64,000 nucleotides of DNA, from positions 239,830,452 through 239,894,451 of the forward strand of contig CM076190.1 of NCBI GenBank assembly GCA_038277395.1, given 5' to 3'. The notes beneath the pieces are model-generated. The model had not been told where the DNA came from and made no database searches. It worked only from the letters and a program-made list of their open reading frames with translations. Within the stretch, counting starts at the first letter, position 1; every line of letters begins with the position of its first letter. A program made the translations under genes and the position numbers. This DNA comes from Dryocosmus kuriphilus (lineage: Eukaryota; Arthropoda; Insecta; Hymenoptera; Cynipidae). Shown here in pieces: positions 38,901 to 52,217 of the stretch.

Positions 38901-41900
38901 ATAGTCGATTGCAGCAGATGCCGTTCATTTTTAGATGACATTGCCCGCGTGGAAAAATCGTATATTTATTGTAGATAAATTTCCGAAAAAAAGCTTTCCC
39001 GCGGCTTACCGCATCAATATTTTTGTACGGCATTATTTTTCTAACCTTTTACATGGTAAATAGTCGATTGCAGCAGATGCCGTTCATTTTTAGATGACAT
39101 TGCCCGCGTGGAAAAATCGTATATTTATTGTAGATAAATTTCCGAAAAAAAGCTTTCCCGCGGCTTACCGCATCAATATTTTTGTACGGCATTATTTTTC
39201 TAACCTTTTTTACATGGTAAATAGTCGATTGCAGCAGATGCCGTTCATTTTTAGATGACATTGCCCGCGTGGAAAAATCGTATATTTATTGTAGATAAAT
39301 TTCCGAAAAAAAAAAGCTTTCCCGCGGCTTACCGCATCAATATTTTTGTACGGCATTATTTTTCTAACCTTTTTTACATGGTAAATAGTCGATTGCAGCA
39401 GATGCCGTTCATTTTTAGATGACATTGCCCGCGTGGAAATATCGTATATTTATTGTAGATAAATTTCCGAAAAAAAGCTTTCCCGCGGCTTACCGCATCA
39501 ATATTTTTGTACGGCATTATTTTTCTAACCTTTTTTACATGGTAAATAGTAGTCGATTGCAGCAGATGCCGTTCATTTTTAGATGACATTGCCCGCGTGG
39601 AAATATCGTATATTTATTGTAGATAAATTTCCGAAAAAAAGCTTTCCCGCGGCTTACCGCATCAATATTTTTGTACGGCATTATTTTTCTAACCTTTCTT
39701 ACATGGTAAGTAGTCGATTGCAGCAGATGCCGTTCATTTTTAGATGACATTGCCCGCGTGGAAAAATCGTATATTTATTGTAGATAAATTTCCGAAAAAA
39801 AGCTTTCCCGCGGCTTACCGCATCAATATTTTTTTTTGTACGGCATTATTTTTCTAACCTTTTTTACATGGTAAATAGTCGATTGCAGCAGATGCCGTTC
39901 ATTTTTAGATGACATTGCCCGCGTGGAAAAATCGTATATTTATTGTAGATAAATTTCCGAAAAAAAGCTTTCCCGCGGCTTACCGCATCAATATTTTTGT
40001 ACGGCATTATTTTTTTTCTAACCTTTTTTACATGGTAAATAGTCGATTGCAGCAGATGCCGTTCATTTTTAGATGACATTGCCCGCGTGGAAAAATCGTA
40101 TATTTATTGTAGATAAATTTCCGAAAAAAAGCTTTCCCGCGGCTTACCGCATCAATATTTTTGTACGGCATTATTTTTCTAACCTTTTTACATGGTAAAT
40201 AGTCGATTGCAGCAGATGCCGTTCATTTTTAGATGACATTGCCCGCGTGGAAAAATCGTATATTTATTGTAGATAAATTTCCGAAAAAAAAAAAAGTTTC
40301 CCGCGGCTTACAATATTTTTGTACGGCATTAACCTTTTTTACATGCATCAATATTTTTGTACGGCATTATTTTTCTAACCTTTTTTTACATGGTAAATAG
40401 TCGATTGCAGCAGATGCCGTTCATTTTTAGATGACATTGCCCGCGTGGAAAAATCGTATATTTATTGTAGATAAATTTCCGAAAAAAAGCTTTCCCGCGG
40501 CTTACCGCATCAATATTTTTGTACGGCATTATTTTTCTAACCTTTTTTACATGGTAAATAGTCGATTGCAGCAGATGCCGTTCATTTTTAGATGACATTG
40601 CCCGCGTGGAAATATCGTATATTTATTGTAGATAAATTTCCGAAAAAAAGCTTTCCCGCGGCTTACCGCATCAATATTTTTGTACGGCATTATTTTTCTA
40701 ACCTTTTTTACATGGTAAATAGTCGATTGCAGCAGATGCCGTTCATTTTTAGATGACATTGCCCGCGTGGAAAAATCGTATATTTATTGTAGATAAATTT
40801 CCGAAAAAAAAGCTTTCCCGCGGCTTACCGCATCAATATTTTTGTACGGCATTATTTTTCTAACCTTTCCTTACATGGTAAATAGTCGATTGCAGCAGAT
40901 GCCGTTCATTTTTAGATGACATTGCCCGCGTGGAAAAATCGTATATTTATTGTAGATAAATTTCCGAAAAAAAATCTTTCCCGCGGCTTACCGCATCAAT
41001 ATTTTTGTACGGCATTATTTTTCTAACCTTTTTTACATGGTAAATAGTCGATTGCAGCAGATGCCGTTCATTTTTTAGATGACATTGCCCGCGTGGAAAA
41101 ATCGTATATTTATTGTAGATAAATTTCCGAAAAAAAGCTTTCCCGCGGCTTACCGCATCAATATTTTTGTACGGCATTATTTTTCTAACCTTTTTTACAT
41201 GGTAAATAGTCGATTGCAGCAGATGCCGTTCATTTTTAGATGACATTGCCCGCGTGGAAATATCGTATATTTATTGTAGATAAATTTCCGAAAAAAAAGC
41301 TTTCCCGCGGCTTACCGCATCAATATTTTTGTACGGCATTATTTTTCTAACCTTTTTTACATGGTAAATAGTCGATTGCAGCAGATGCCGTTCATTTTTA
41401 GATGACATTGCCCGCGTGGAAATATCGTATATTTATTGTAGATAAATTTCCGAAAAAAAGCTTTCCCGCGGCTTACCGCATCAATATTTTTGTACGGCAT
41501 TATTTTTCTAACCTTTTTTACATGGTAAATAGTCGATTGCAGCAGATGCCGTTCATTTTTAGATGACATTGCCCGCGTGAAAAATCGTATATTTATTGTA
41601 GATAAATTTCCGAAAAAAAAAAATTTTTCCCGCGGCTTACCGCATCAATATTTTTGTACGGCATTATTTTTCTAACCTTTTTTACATGGTAAATAGTCGA
41701 TTGCAGCAGATGCCGTTCATTTTTAGATGACATTGCCCGCGTGGAAAAATCGTATATTTATTGTAGATAAATTTCCGAAAAAAAGCTTTCCCGCGGCTTA
41801 CCGCATCAATATTTTTGTACGGCATTATTTTTTCTAACCTTTTTTACATGGTAAATAGTCGATTGCAGCAGATGCCGTTCATTTTTAGATGACATTGCCC

Positions 41901-44900
41901 GCGTGGAAAAATCGTATATTTATTGTAGATAAATTTCCGAAAAAAAGCTTTCCCGCGGCTTACCGCATCAATATTTTTGTACGGCATTATTTTTCTAACC
42001 TTTTTTACATGGTAAATAGTCGATTGCAGCAGATGCCGTTCATTTTTAGATGACATTGCCCGCGTGGAAAAATCGTATATTTATTGTAGATAAATTTCCG
42101 AAAAAAAGCTTTCCCGCGGCTTACCGCATCAATATTTTTGTACGGCATTATTTTTCTAACCTTTTTTACATGGTAAATAGTCGATTGCAGCAGATGCCGT
42201 TCATTTTTAGATGACATTGCCCGCGTGGAAAAATCGTATATTTATTGTAGATAAATTTCCGAAAAAAAGCTTTCCCGCGGCTTACCGCATCAATATTTTT
42301 GTACGGCATTATTTTTCTAACCTTTTTTACATGGTAAATAGTCGATTGCAGCAGATGCCGTTCATTTTTAGATGACATTGCCCGCGTGGAAAAATCGTAT
42401 ATTTATTGTAGATAAATTTCCGAAAAAAAAAAAGCTTTCCCGCGGCTTACCGCATCAATATTTTTGTACGGCATTATTTTTCTAACCTTTTTTACATGGT
42501 AAATAGTCGATTGCAGCAGATGCCGTTCATTTTTAGATGACATTGCCCGCGTGGAAAAATCGTATATTTATTGTAGATAAATTTCCGAAAAAAAAGCTTT
42601 CCCGCGGCTTACCGCATCAATATTTTTGTACGGCATTATTTTTCTAACCTTTTTTACATGGTAAATAGTAGTCGATTGCAGCAGATGCCGTTCATTTTTA
42701 GATGACATTGCCCGCGTGGAAAAATCGTATATTTATTGTAGATAAATTTCCGAAAAAAAAAAGCTTTCCCGCGGCTTACCGCATCAATATTTTTGTACGG
42801 CATTATTTTTCTAACCTTTTTTACATGGTAAATAGTCGATTGCAGCAGATGCCGTTCATTTTTAGATGACATTGCCCGCGTGGAAAAATCGTATATTTAT
42901 TGTAGATAAATTTCCGAAAAAAAAAAAAGCTTTCCCGCGGCTTACCGCATCAATATTTTTGTACGGCATTATTTTTCTAACCTTTTTTACATGGTAAATA
43001 GTCGATTGCAGCAGATGCCGTTCATTTTTAGATGACATTGCCCGCGTGGAAAAATCGTATATTTATTGTAGAGTAGATAAATTTCCGAAAAAAAAGCTTT
43101 CCCGCGGCTTACCGCATCAATATTTTTGTACGGCATTATTTTTCTAACCTTTTTTACATGGTAAATAGTCGATTGCAGCAGATGCCGTTCATTTTTAGAT
43201 GACATTGCCCGCGTGGAAAAATCGTATATTTATTGTAGATAAATTTCCGAAAAAAAGCTTTCCCGCGGCTTACCGCATCAATATTTTTGTACGGCATTAT
43301 TTTTCTAACCTTTTTTACATGGTAAATAGTCGATTGCAGCAGATGCCGTTCATTTTTAGATGACATTGCCCGCGTGGAAAAATCGTATATTTATTGTAGA
43401 TAAATTTCCGAAAAAAAAGCTTTCCCGCGGCTTACCGCATCAATATTTTTGTACGGCATTATTTTTCTAACCTTTTTTACATGGTAAATAGTCGATTGCA
43501 GCAGATGCCGTTCATTTTTAGATGACATTGCCCGCGTGGAAAAATCGTATATTTATTGTAGATAAAATTTCCGAAAAAAAGCTTTCCCGCGGCTTACCGC
43601 ATCAATATTTTTGTACGGCATTATTTTTCTAACCTTTTTTTACATGGTAAATAGTCGATTGCAGCAGATGCCGTTCATTTTTAGATGACATTGCCCGCGT
43701 GGAAAAATCGTATATTTATTGTACATAAATTTTTCCGAAAAAAAGCTTTCCCGCGGCTTACCGCATCAATATTTTTGTACGGCATTATTTTTTTTTAACC
43801 TTTTTTACATGGTAAATAGTCGATTGCAGCAGATGCCGTTCATTTTTAGATGACATTGCCCGCGTGGAAAATCGTATATTTATTGTAGATAAATTTCCGA
43901 AAAAAAGCTTTCCCGCGGCTTACCGCATCAATATTTTTGTACGGCATTATTTTTCTAACCTTTTTTACATGGTAAATAGTCGATTGCAGCAGATGCCGTT
44001 CATTTTTAGATGACATTGCCCGCGTGGAAAATCGTATATTTATTGTAGATAAATTTCCGAAAAAAGCTTTCCCGCGGCTTACCGCATCAATATTTTTGTA
44101 CGGCATTATTTTTCTAACCTTTTTTACATGGTAAATAGTCGATTGCAGCAGATGCCGTTCATTTTTAGATGACATTGCCCGCGTGGAAAAATCGTATATT
44201 TATTGTACATAAATTTCCGAAAAAAAGCTTTCCCGCGGCTTACCGCATCAATATTTTTGTACGGCATTATTTTTCTAACCTTTTTTACATGGTAAATAGT
44301 CGATTGCAGCAGATGCCGTTCATTTTTAGATGACATTGCCCGCGTGGAAAAATCGTATATTTATTGTAGATAAATTTCCGAAAAAAAGCTTTCCCGCGGC
44401 TTACCGCATCAATATTTTTGTACGGCATTATTTTTCTAACCTTTTTACATGGTAAATAGTCGATTGCAGCAGATGCCGTTCATTTTTAGATGACATTGCC
44501 CGCGTGGAAAAATCGTATATTTATTGTAGATAAATTTCGAAAAAAAGCTTTTCCCGCGGCTTACCGCATCAATATTTTTGTACGGCATTATTTTTCTAAC
44601 CTTTTTTACATGGTAAATAGTCGATTGCAGCAGATGCCGTTCATTTTTAGATGACATTGCCCGCGTGGAAAAATCGTATATTTATTGTAGATAAATTTCC
44701 GAAAAAAAGCTTTCCCGCGGCTTACCGCATCAATATTTTTGTACGGCATTATTTTTCTAACCTTTCTTACATGGTAAATAGTCGATTGCAGCAGATGCCG
44801 TTCATTTTTAGATGACATTGCCCGCGTGGAAAATCGTATATTTATTGTAGATAAATTTCCGAAAAAAAGCTTTATTTTTCCCTTTCCTTACATGGTAAAT

Positions 44901-47900
44901 AGTCGATTGAAAAAAAAAAATCGTATATTTATTGTAGATTTCCCGAAAAAAAGCGCGGCTTACCGCATCAATATTTTTGTACGGCATTATTTTTCTAACC
45001 TTTTTTACATGGTAAATAGTCGATTGCAGCAGATGCCGTTCATTTTTAGATGACATTGCCCGCGTGGAAAAATCGTATATTTATTGTAGATAAATTTCCG
45101 AAAAAAAAAAAAAAGCTTTCCCGCGGCTTACCGCATCAATATTTTTTTTGTACGGCATTATTTTTCTAACCTTTTTTACATGGTAAATAGTCGATTGCAG
45201 CAGATGCCGTTCATTTTTAGATGACATTGCCCGCGTGGAAATATCGTATATTTATTGTAGATAAATTTCCGAAAAAAAAGCTTTCCCGCGGCTTACCGCA
45301 TCAATATTTTTGTACGGCATTATTTTTCTAACCTTTTTTACATGGTAAATAGTCGATTGCAGCAGATGCCGTTCATTTTTAGATGACATTGCCCGCGTGG
45401 AAAATCGTATATTTATTGTAGATAAATTTCCGAAAAAAAGCTTTCCCGCGGCTTACCGCATCAATATTTTTGTACGGCATTATTTTTCTAACCTTTTTTA
45501 CATGGTAAATAGTCGATTGCAGCAGATGCCGTTCATTTTTAGATGACATTGCCCGCGTGGAAATATCGTATATTTATTGTAGATAAATTTCCGAAAAAGC
45601 TTTCCCGCGGCTTACCGCATCAATATTTTTGTACGGCATTATTTTTCTAACCTTTTTTACATGGTAAATAGTCGATTGCAGCAGATGCCGTTCATTTTTA
45701 GATGACATTGCCCGCGTGGAAAAATCGTATATTTATTGTACATAAATTTCCGAAAAAAAGCTTTCCCGCGGCTTACCGCATCAATATTTTTGTACGGCAT
45801 TATTTTTCTAACCTTTTTTACATGGTAAATAGTCGATTGCAGCAGATGCCGTTCATTTTTAGATGACATTGCCCGCGTGGAAAAATCGTATATTTATTGT
45901 AGATAAATTTCCGAAAAAAAGCTTTCCCGCGGCTTACCGCATCAATCAATATTTTTGTACGGCATTATTTTTCTAACCTTTTTTACATGGTAAATAGTCG
46001 ATTGCAGCAGATGCCGTTCATTTTTAGATGACATTGCCCGCGTGGAAAAATCGTATATTTATTGTACATAAATTTCCGAAAAAAAAGCTTCCCGCGGCTT
46101 ATCGCATCAATATTTTTGTACGGCATTATTTTTCTAACCTTTTTTTTTACATGGTAAAAAGTCGATTGCAGCAGATGCCGTTCATTTTTTAGATGACATT
46201 GCCCAGATGCCGCGTGACATTGCCCGCGTGGAAAAATCGTATATTTATTGTAGATAAATTTCCGAAAAAAAGCTTTCCCGCGGCTTACCGCATCAATATT
46301 TTTGTACGGCATTATTTTTCTAACCTTTCTTACATGGTAAATAGTCGATTGCAGCAGATGCCGTTCATTTTTAGATGACATTGCCCGCGTGGAAAAATCG
46401 TATATTTATTGTAAATAAATTTCCGAAAAAAAGCTTTCCCGCGGCTTACCGCATCAATATTTTTGTACGGCATTATTTTTCTAACCTTTTTTACATGGTA
46501 AATAGTCGATTGCAGCAGATGCCGTTCATTTTTAGATGACATTGCCGGCGTGGAAAAATCGTATATTTATTGTAGATAAATTTCCGAAAAAAATCTTTTC
46601 CCGCGGCTTACCGCATCAATATTTTTGTACGGCATTATTTTTCTAACCTTTTTACATGGTAAATAGTCGATTGCAGCAGATGCCGTTCATTTTTAGATGA
46701 CATTGCCCGCGTGGAAAAATCGTATATTTATTGTACATAAATTTCCGAAAAAAAAGCTTTCCCGCGGCTTACCGCATCAATATTTTTGTACGGCATTATT
46801 TTTCTAACCTTTTTTACATGGTAAATAGTCGATTGCAGCAGATGCCGTTCATTTTTAGATGACATTGCCCGCGTGGAAAAATCGTATATTTATTGTAGAT
46901 AAATTTCCGAAAAAAATCTTTCCCGCGGCTTACCGCATCAATATTTTTGTACGGCATTATTTTTCTAACCTTTTTTACATGGTAAATAGTCGATTGCAGC
47001 AGATGCCGTTCATTTTTAGATGACATTGCCCGCGTGGAAAAATCGTATATTTATTGTAGATAAAATTTCCGAAAAAAAGCTTTCCCGCGGCTTACCGCAT
47101 CAATATTTTTGTACGGCATTATTTTTCTAACCTTTTTTACATGGTAAATAGTCGATTGCAGCAGATGCCGTTCATTTTTAGATGACATTGCCCGCGTGGA
47201 AAATCGTATATTTATTGTAGATAAATTTCCGAAAAAAAGCTTTCCCGCGGCTTACCGCATCAATATTTTTGTACGGCATTATTTTTCTAACCTTTTTTAC
47301 ATGGTAAATAGTCGATTGCAGCAGATGCCGTTCATTTTTAGATGACATTGCCCGCGTGGAAAAATCGTATATTTATTGTACATAAATTTCCGAAAAAAAG
47401 CTTTCCCGCGGCTTACCGCATCAATATTTTTGTACGGCATTATTTTTCTAACCTTTTTTACATGGTAAATAGTCGATTGCAGTAGATGCCGTTCATTTTT
47501 CCATTGCCCGCGTGGAAAAATCGTATATTTATTGTAGATAAATTTCCGAAAAAAAGCTTTCCCACGGCTTACAATCAATATTTTTGTACGGCATTATTTT
47601 TCTAACCTTTCCTTACATGGTAAATAGTCGATTGCAGCAGCATATTCCGTTCATTTTAGATGACATTGCCCGCGTGGAAATATCGTATATTTATTGTAGA
47701 TAAATTTCCGAAAAAAAGGTTTCCCGCGGCTTACCGCATCAATATTTTGTACGGCATTATTTTTCTAACCTTTTTTACATGGTAAATGGTCGATTGCAGC
47801 ATATGCCGTTCATTTTTAGATGACATTGCCCGCGTGGAAATATCGTATATTTATTGTAGATAAATTTCCGAAAAAAAAAAGCTTTCCCGCGGCTTACCGC

Positions 47901-50900
47901 ATCAATATTTTTGTACGGCATTATTTTTCTAACCTTTTTTACATGGTAAATAGTCGATTGCAGCAGATGCCGTTCATTTTTAGACGACATTGCCCGCGTG
48001 GAAAAATCGTATATTTATTGTAGATAAATTTCCGAAAAAAAGCTTTCCCGCGGCTTACCGCATCAATATTTTTGTACGGCATTATTTTTCTAACCTTTCT
48101 TACATGGTAAATAGTAGATTGCAGCAGATGCCGTTCATTTTTAGATTACATTGCCCGCGTGGAAAAATCGTATATTTATTGTACATAAATTTCCGAAAAA
48201 AAGCTTTCCCGCGGCTTATCGCATCAATATTTTTGTACGGCATTATTTTTCTAACCTTTTTTACATGGTAAATAGTCGATTGCAGCAGATGCCGTTCATT
48301 TTTAGATGACATTGCCCGCGTGGAAAAATCGTATATTTATTGTACATAAATTTCCGAAAAAAAGCTTTCCCGCGGCTTATCGCATCAATATTTTTGTACG
48401 GCATTATTTTTCTAACCTTTTTTACATGGTAATAGTCGATTGCAGCAGATGCCGTTCATTTTTAGATGACATTGCCCGCGTGGAAAAATCGTATATTTAT
48501 TGTAGATAAATTTCCGAAAAAAAAATCTTTCCCGCGGCTTACCGCATCAATATTTTTGTACGGCATTATTTTTCTAACCTTTCTTACATGGTAAATAGTA
48601 GATTGCAGCAGATGCCGTTCGTTTTTAGATGACATTGCCCGCGTGGAAAAATCGTATATTTATTGTAAATAAATTTCCGAAAAAAAGCTTTCCCGCGGCT
48701 TACCGCATCAATATTTTTGTACGGCATTATTTTTCTAACCTTTTTTACATGGTAAATAGTCGATTGCAGCAGATGCCGTTCATTTTTAGATGATATTGCC
48801 GGCGTGGAAAAATCGTATATTTATTGTAGATAAATTTCCGAAAAAAATCTTTCCCGCGGCTTACCGCATCAATATTTTTGTACGGCATTATTTTTCTAAC
48901 CTTTTCTACATGGCAAGTAGTCGATTGCAGCCGATGCCGTTCATTTTTAGATGACATTGCCCGCGTGGAAAATCGTATATTTATTGTACATAAATTTCCG
49001 AAAAAAAGCTTTCCCGCGGCTTACCGCATCAATATTTTTGTACGGCATTATTTTTCTAACCTTTTTTACATGGTAAATAGTCGATTGCAGCAGATGCCGT
49101 TCATTTTTAGATGACATTGCCCGCGTGGAAAAATCGTATATTTATTGTAGATAAATTTCCAAAAAAATCTTTCCCGCGGCTTACCGCATCAATATTTTTG
49201 TACGGCATTATTTTTCTAACCTTTTTTACATGGTAAATAGTCGATTGCAGCAGATGCCGTTCATTTTTAGATGACATTGCCCGCGTGGAAAAATCGTATA
49301 TTTATTGTAAAAAAATTTCCGAAAAAAAGCTTTGCCGCGGCTTACCGCATCAATATTTTTGTGCGGCATTATTTTCTGACCTTTTTTACATGGCAAATAG
49401 TCGATTGCAGCAGATGCCGTTCATTTTTAGATTACATTGCCCGCGTGGAAAGATCGTATATTTATTGTAGATAAATTTCCGAAAAAAAGCTTTCCCGCGG
49501 CTTACCGCATCAATATTTTTGTACGGCATTATTTTTCTAACCTTTCTTACATGGTAAATAGTAGATTGCAGCAGATGCCATTCATTTTTAGATGACATTG
49601 CCCGCGTGGAAAAATCGTATATTTATTGTACATAAATTTCCGAAAAAAAGCTTTCCCCGGCTTACCGCATCAATATGTTTGTACGGCATTATTTTTCTAA
49701 CCTTTTTTACATGGTAAATAGTCAATTGCAGCAGATGCCGTACATTTTTAGATGACATTGCCCGCGTGGAAAAATCGTATATTTATTGTAGATAAATTTC
49801 CGAAAAAAATCTTTCCCGCGGCTTACCGCATCAATATTTTTGTACGGCATTATTTTTGTAACCTTTGTTACATGGTAAATAGTAGATTGCAGCAGATGCC
49901 GTTCATTTTTAGATGACATTGCCCGCGTGGAAAAATCGTATATTTATTGTACATAAATTTCCGAAAAAAAGCTTTCCCGCGGCTTACCGCATCAATATTT
50001 TTGTACGGCATTATTTTTCTAACCTTTTTTACATGGTAAATAGTCGATTGCAGCAGATGCCGTTCATTTTTAGATGACATTGCCCGCGTGGAAAAATCGT
50101 ATATTTATTGTAGATAAATTTCCGAAAAAAAAAAGCTTTCCCGCGGCTTACCGCATCAATATTTTTGTACGGCATTATTTTTCTAACCTTTTTTACATGG
50201 CAAATAGTCCATTGCAGCAGATGCCGTTCATTTTTAGATGACATTTCCCGCGTGGAAAAATCGTATATTTATTGTAAATAAGTTTCCGAAAAAAAGCTTT
50301 CCCGCGGCTTACCGCATCAATATTTTTGTACGGCATTATTTTTCTAACCTTTTTTACATGGTAAATATTCGATTGCAGCAGATGCCGTTCATTTTTAGAT
50401 GACATTGTCCCGCGTGGAAAAATCGTATATTTATTTTTGATAAATTTCCGCAAAAAAAGCTTTCCCGCGGCTTAACGCATCAATATTTTTGTACGGCATT
50501 ATTTTTCTAACCTTTTTTACATGTTAAATAGTCAATTGCAGCAGATGCCGTTCATTTTTAGATGACATTGCCCGCGTGGAAAAATCGTATATTTATTGTA
50601 GATAAATTTCCGAAAAAAAGCTTTGCCGCGGCTTACCGCATCAATATTTTTGTACGGCATTATTTGTCTAACCTTTTTTACATGGTAAATAGTCAATTGC
50701 AGCAGATCCCGTTCATTTTTAGATGACATTGCCCGCGTGGAAAGATCGTATATTTATTGTAGATAAATTTCCGAAAAAAAGCTTTCCCGCGGCTTACCGC
50801 ATCAATATTTTTGTACGGTATTATTTTTCTAACCTTTTTTACATGGTAAATAGTCGATTGCAGTAGATGCCGTTCATTTTTCGATGACATTGCCCGCGTG

Positions 50901-51295
50901 GAAAAATCGTATATTTATTGTAGATAAATTTCCGAAAAAAAGCTTTCCCGCGGCTTACCGCATCAATATTTTTGTACGGCATTATTTTTCTAACCTTTCT
51001 TACATGGTAAGTAGTCGATTGCAGCAGATGCCGTTCATTTTTAGACGACATTGCCCGCGTGGAAAAATCGTATATTTATTGTACATAAATTTCAGAAAAA
51101 AAGCTTTCCCGCGGCTTACCGCATCAATATTTTTGTACGGCATTATTTTTCTAACCTTTTTTACATGGTAAATAGTCGATTGCAGGAGATGCCGTTCATT
51201 TTTCTATGACACTGCCCACGTGGAAAAATCGTATATTTATTGTAGATAAATTTCCGAAAAAAAGCTTTCCCGCGGCTTACCGCATCAATATTTTT
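20962..51295. repeat. Satellite B: tandem array of a 161-bp monomer, about 188 copies
   Basis: Head-to-tail copies spaced 161 bp (for example the ATGGTAAATAG word at 26575, 26736 and 26897). Each monomer carries a HindIII site (AAGCTT) next to CCGCGG, the dyad GCGGCTTACCGC, and the inverted pair GTACGGCAT and ATGCCGTTC about 45 bp apart. The repeated 70-residue open frame on the minus strand is a by-product of the monomer (it restarts every 161 bp and is broken by indels), not a gene. Recurrent point variants define monomer types: GTAGATAAA or GTACATAAA, GGAAAAATCG or GGAAATATCG, TTTTTTACATGG or TTTCTTACATGG, AAAGCTTTCC or AAATCTTTCC. Homopolymer-length differences are frequent. Divergence is low up to about 46 kb and grows towards 51 kb. 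Confidence 0.98.
46400..50000. repeat. Dimeric higher-order domain within satellite B
   Basis: In this part two monomer types tend to alternate. One has GTACATAAA or GTAAATAAA with AAGCTTTCC and is often preceded by TTTCTTACATGG; the other has GTAGATAAA with AAATCTTTCC. The first type is seen near 48342, 48667, 48988, 49309, 49629 and 49950, and the second near 48502, 48827, 49148 and 49788. That is a period of about 322 bp, twice the monomer. The alternation is imperfect and fades both ways; earlier parts of the array are almost monotypic. Confidence 0.6.
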
Positions 51296-51868
51296 GTACG
51301 GCATTATTTTTCTATATTATTTTATGTGCTAAGTAATCGATTGCAGCAGATACCGTACATTTTCAGATGACCTTTTCCCGGCGGTAAAATTTCGGAAAAT
51401 CAAACAGTTTTCACGGCTTTCCGCACCATTATTTTTGTACGGCATTAGGTTCTTTTTGACAAGTATTTGAAGTATTTATAAAGTAACTTTATTTTAAGGT
51501 GTGTCAAATGACCTTTTTGGGGTAGGAAAATTTTAGAAAATAAAAAATTTTCCACGGCTTCCCGCAGCGTGATTTTTGTACGGCGTTAAGTTCTTTGATA
51601 ATTATTTTGGTTGTCCTATCATATACAATGGACGCCGTACAATAGAAAATGACCTTCTTCGGGTGGGAAAAATGTATAAAATCAAAAATTTTCCACGGCT
51701 TCCCTCACCATTATTTTTGTACGGCATTAAATTTTTTCGTTTTTATAGTGATTCTTCTATTATACTTAAAGGATGCCGTACCGTTTAATTTCGCCTTTTT
51801 GCAACCTGGAAAATTAAATATTCCATTTTCCATTGCGCATAAATGCAGGGGAGAAAATGTACGGCATA
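51296..51868. repeat. Decayed edge of satellite B: four ~141-bp units
   Basis: GTACGGCAT-like words recur at 51296, 51437, 51578, 51719 and 51859, giving spacings of 141, 141, 141 and 140 bp instead of 161. The units share the order of the 161-bp monomer: GTACGGCAT, an AT-rich stretch, ATGCCGTAC, a TGACC word, GGAAAAT, CCACGGCTT, then CCATTATTTTT. They lack about 20 bp between the GTGGAAAAAT and TTTCCGAAA segments. They are diverged from the array and from each other, as expected for old monomers at an array border. Confidence 0.8.
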
Positions 51869-52043
51869 GTGCAGGAACCTATTGTGGCATGATAAACTAT
51901 CGTTCTGAATGGATTTGCTGGTGTTTCAGATCACAGGACTTTTTTCCCAAGGGCTCCTAGTCTATAAGGTTATGTATTGGAATTTACTTCTCGAATATTC
52001 TGTCTCTTTCTCTCTATCTCTCTCACTCTCCATCGGCTTCCTC
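51869..52043. other. Non-coding stretch with a CT-rich tract
   Basis: After the last satellite unit comes unique-looking sequence, then a pyrimidine-rich tract of TCTC words at about 52000-52030. I see no gene; the open frames crossing it show no recognisable domain. Confidence 0.5.
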
Positions 52044-52217
52044 AGCCGTGGCGTTTCCTCTCACCGGTTTCCGCTTCCCCTCCCACCCGCCCTTTCCCGT
52101 CTGAGGTGGCATCACTAGACTGGTTTTGACAAGCATGATGACGTAATATCTCAGGCCTGTTGAACACGCGTAATGATAGCCGTGGCGTTTCCTCTCACCG
52201 GATTCCGCTTCCCCTCC
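52044..52217. repeat. Direct repeat of about 40 bp (52044-52083 and 52178-52217)
   Basis: Both copies begin AGCCGTGGCGTTTCCTCTCA and differ at one base in the next 20 or so; starts are 134 bp apart. The second copy overlaps the end of the ORF1 relic described next. The pair may be the ends of two ORF1 fragments or a small local duplication. Confidence 0.75.

Noticed and set aside
21202..50453. Repeated 70-residue minus-strand open frame in satellite B
   Set aside because: It recurs every 161 bp, overlaps its neighbours and is broken by homopolymer changes. There is no ribosomal or splice context and no domain.
1..51295. CRISPR-like repeat arrays
   Set aside because: Units are contiguous with no unique spacers of regular size, and the neighbouring elements are eukaryotic.
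51653..51690. CTTCTTCGGG and TATAAAAT words in a decayed satellite B unit, as in satellite A
   Set aside because: The two words are in the opposite order to satellite A and the sequence between does not align; too short to claim common origin.
51576..52118. Open frames at the satellite B border
   Set aside because: They cover decayed satellite units and the CT-rich tract; no domain.
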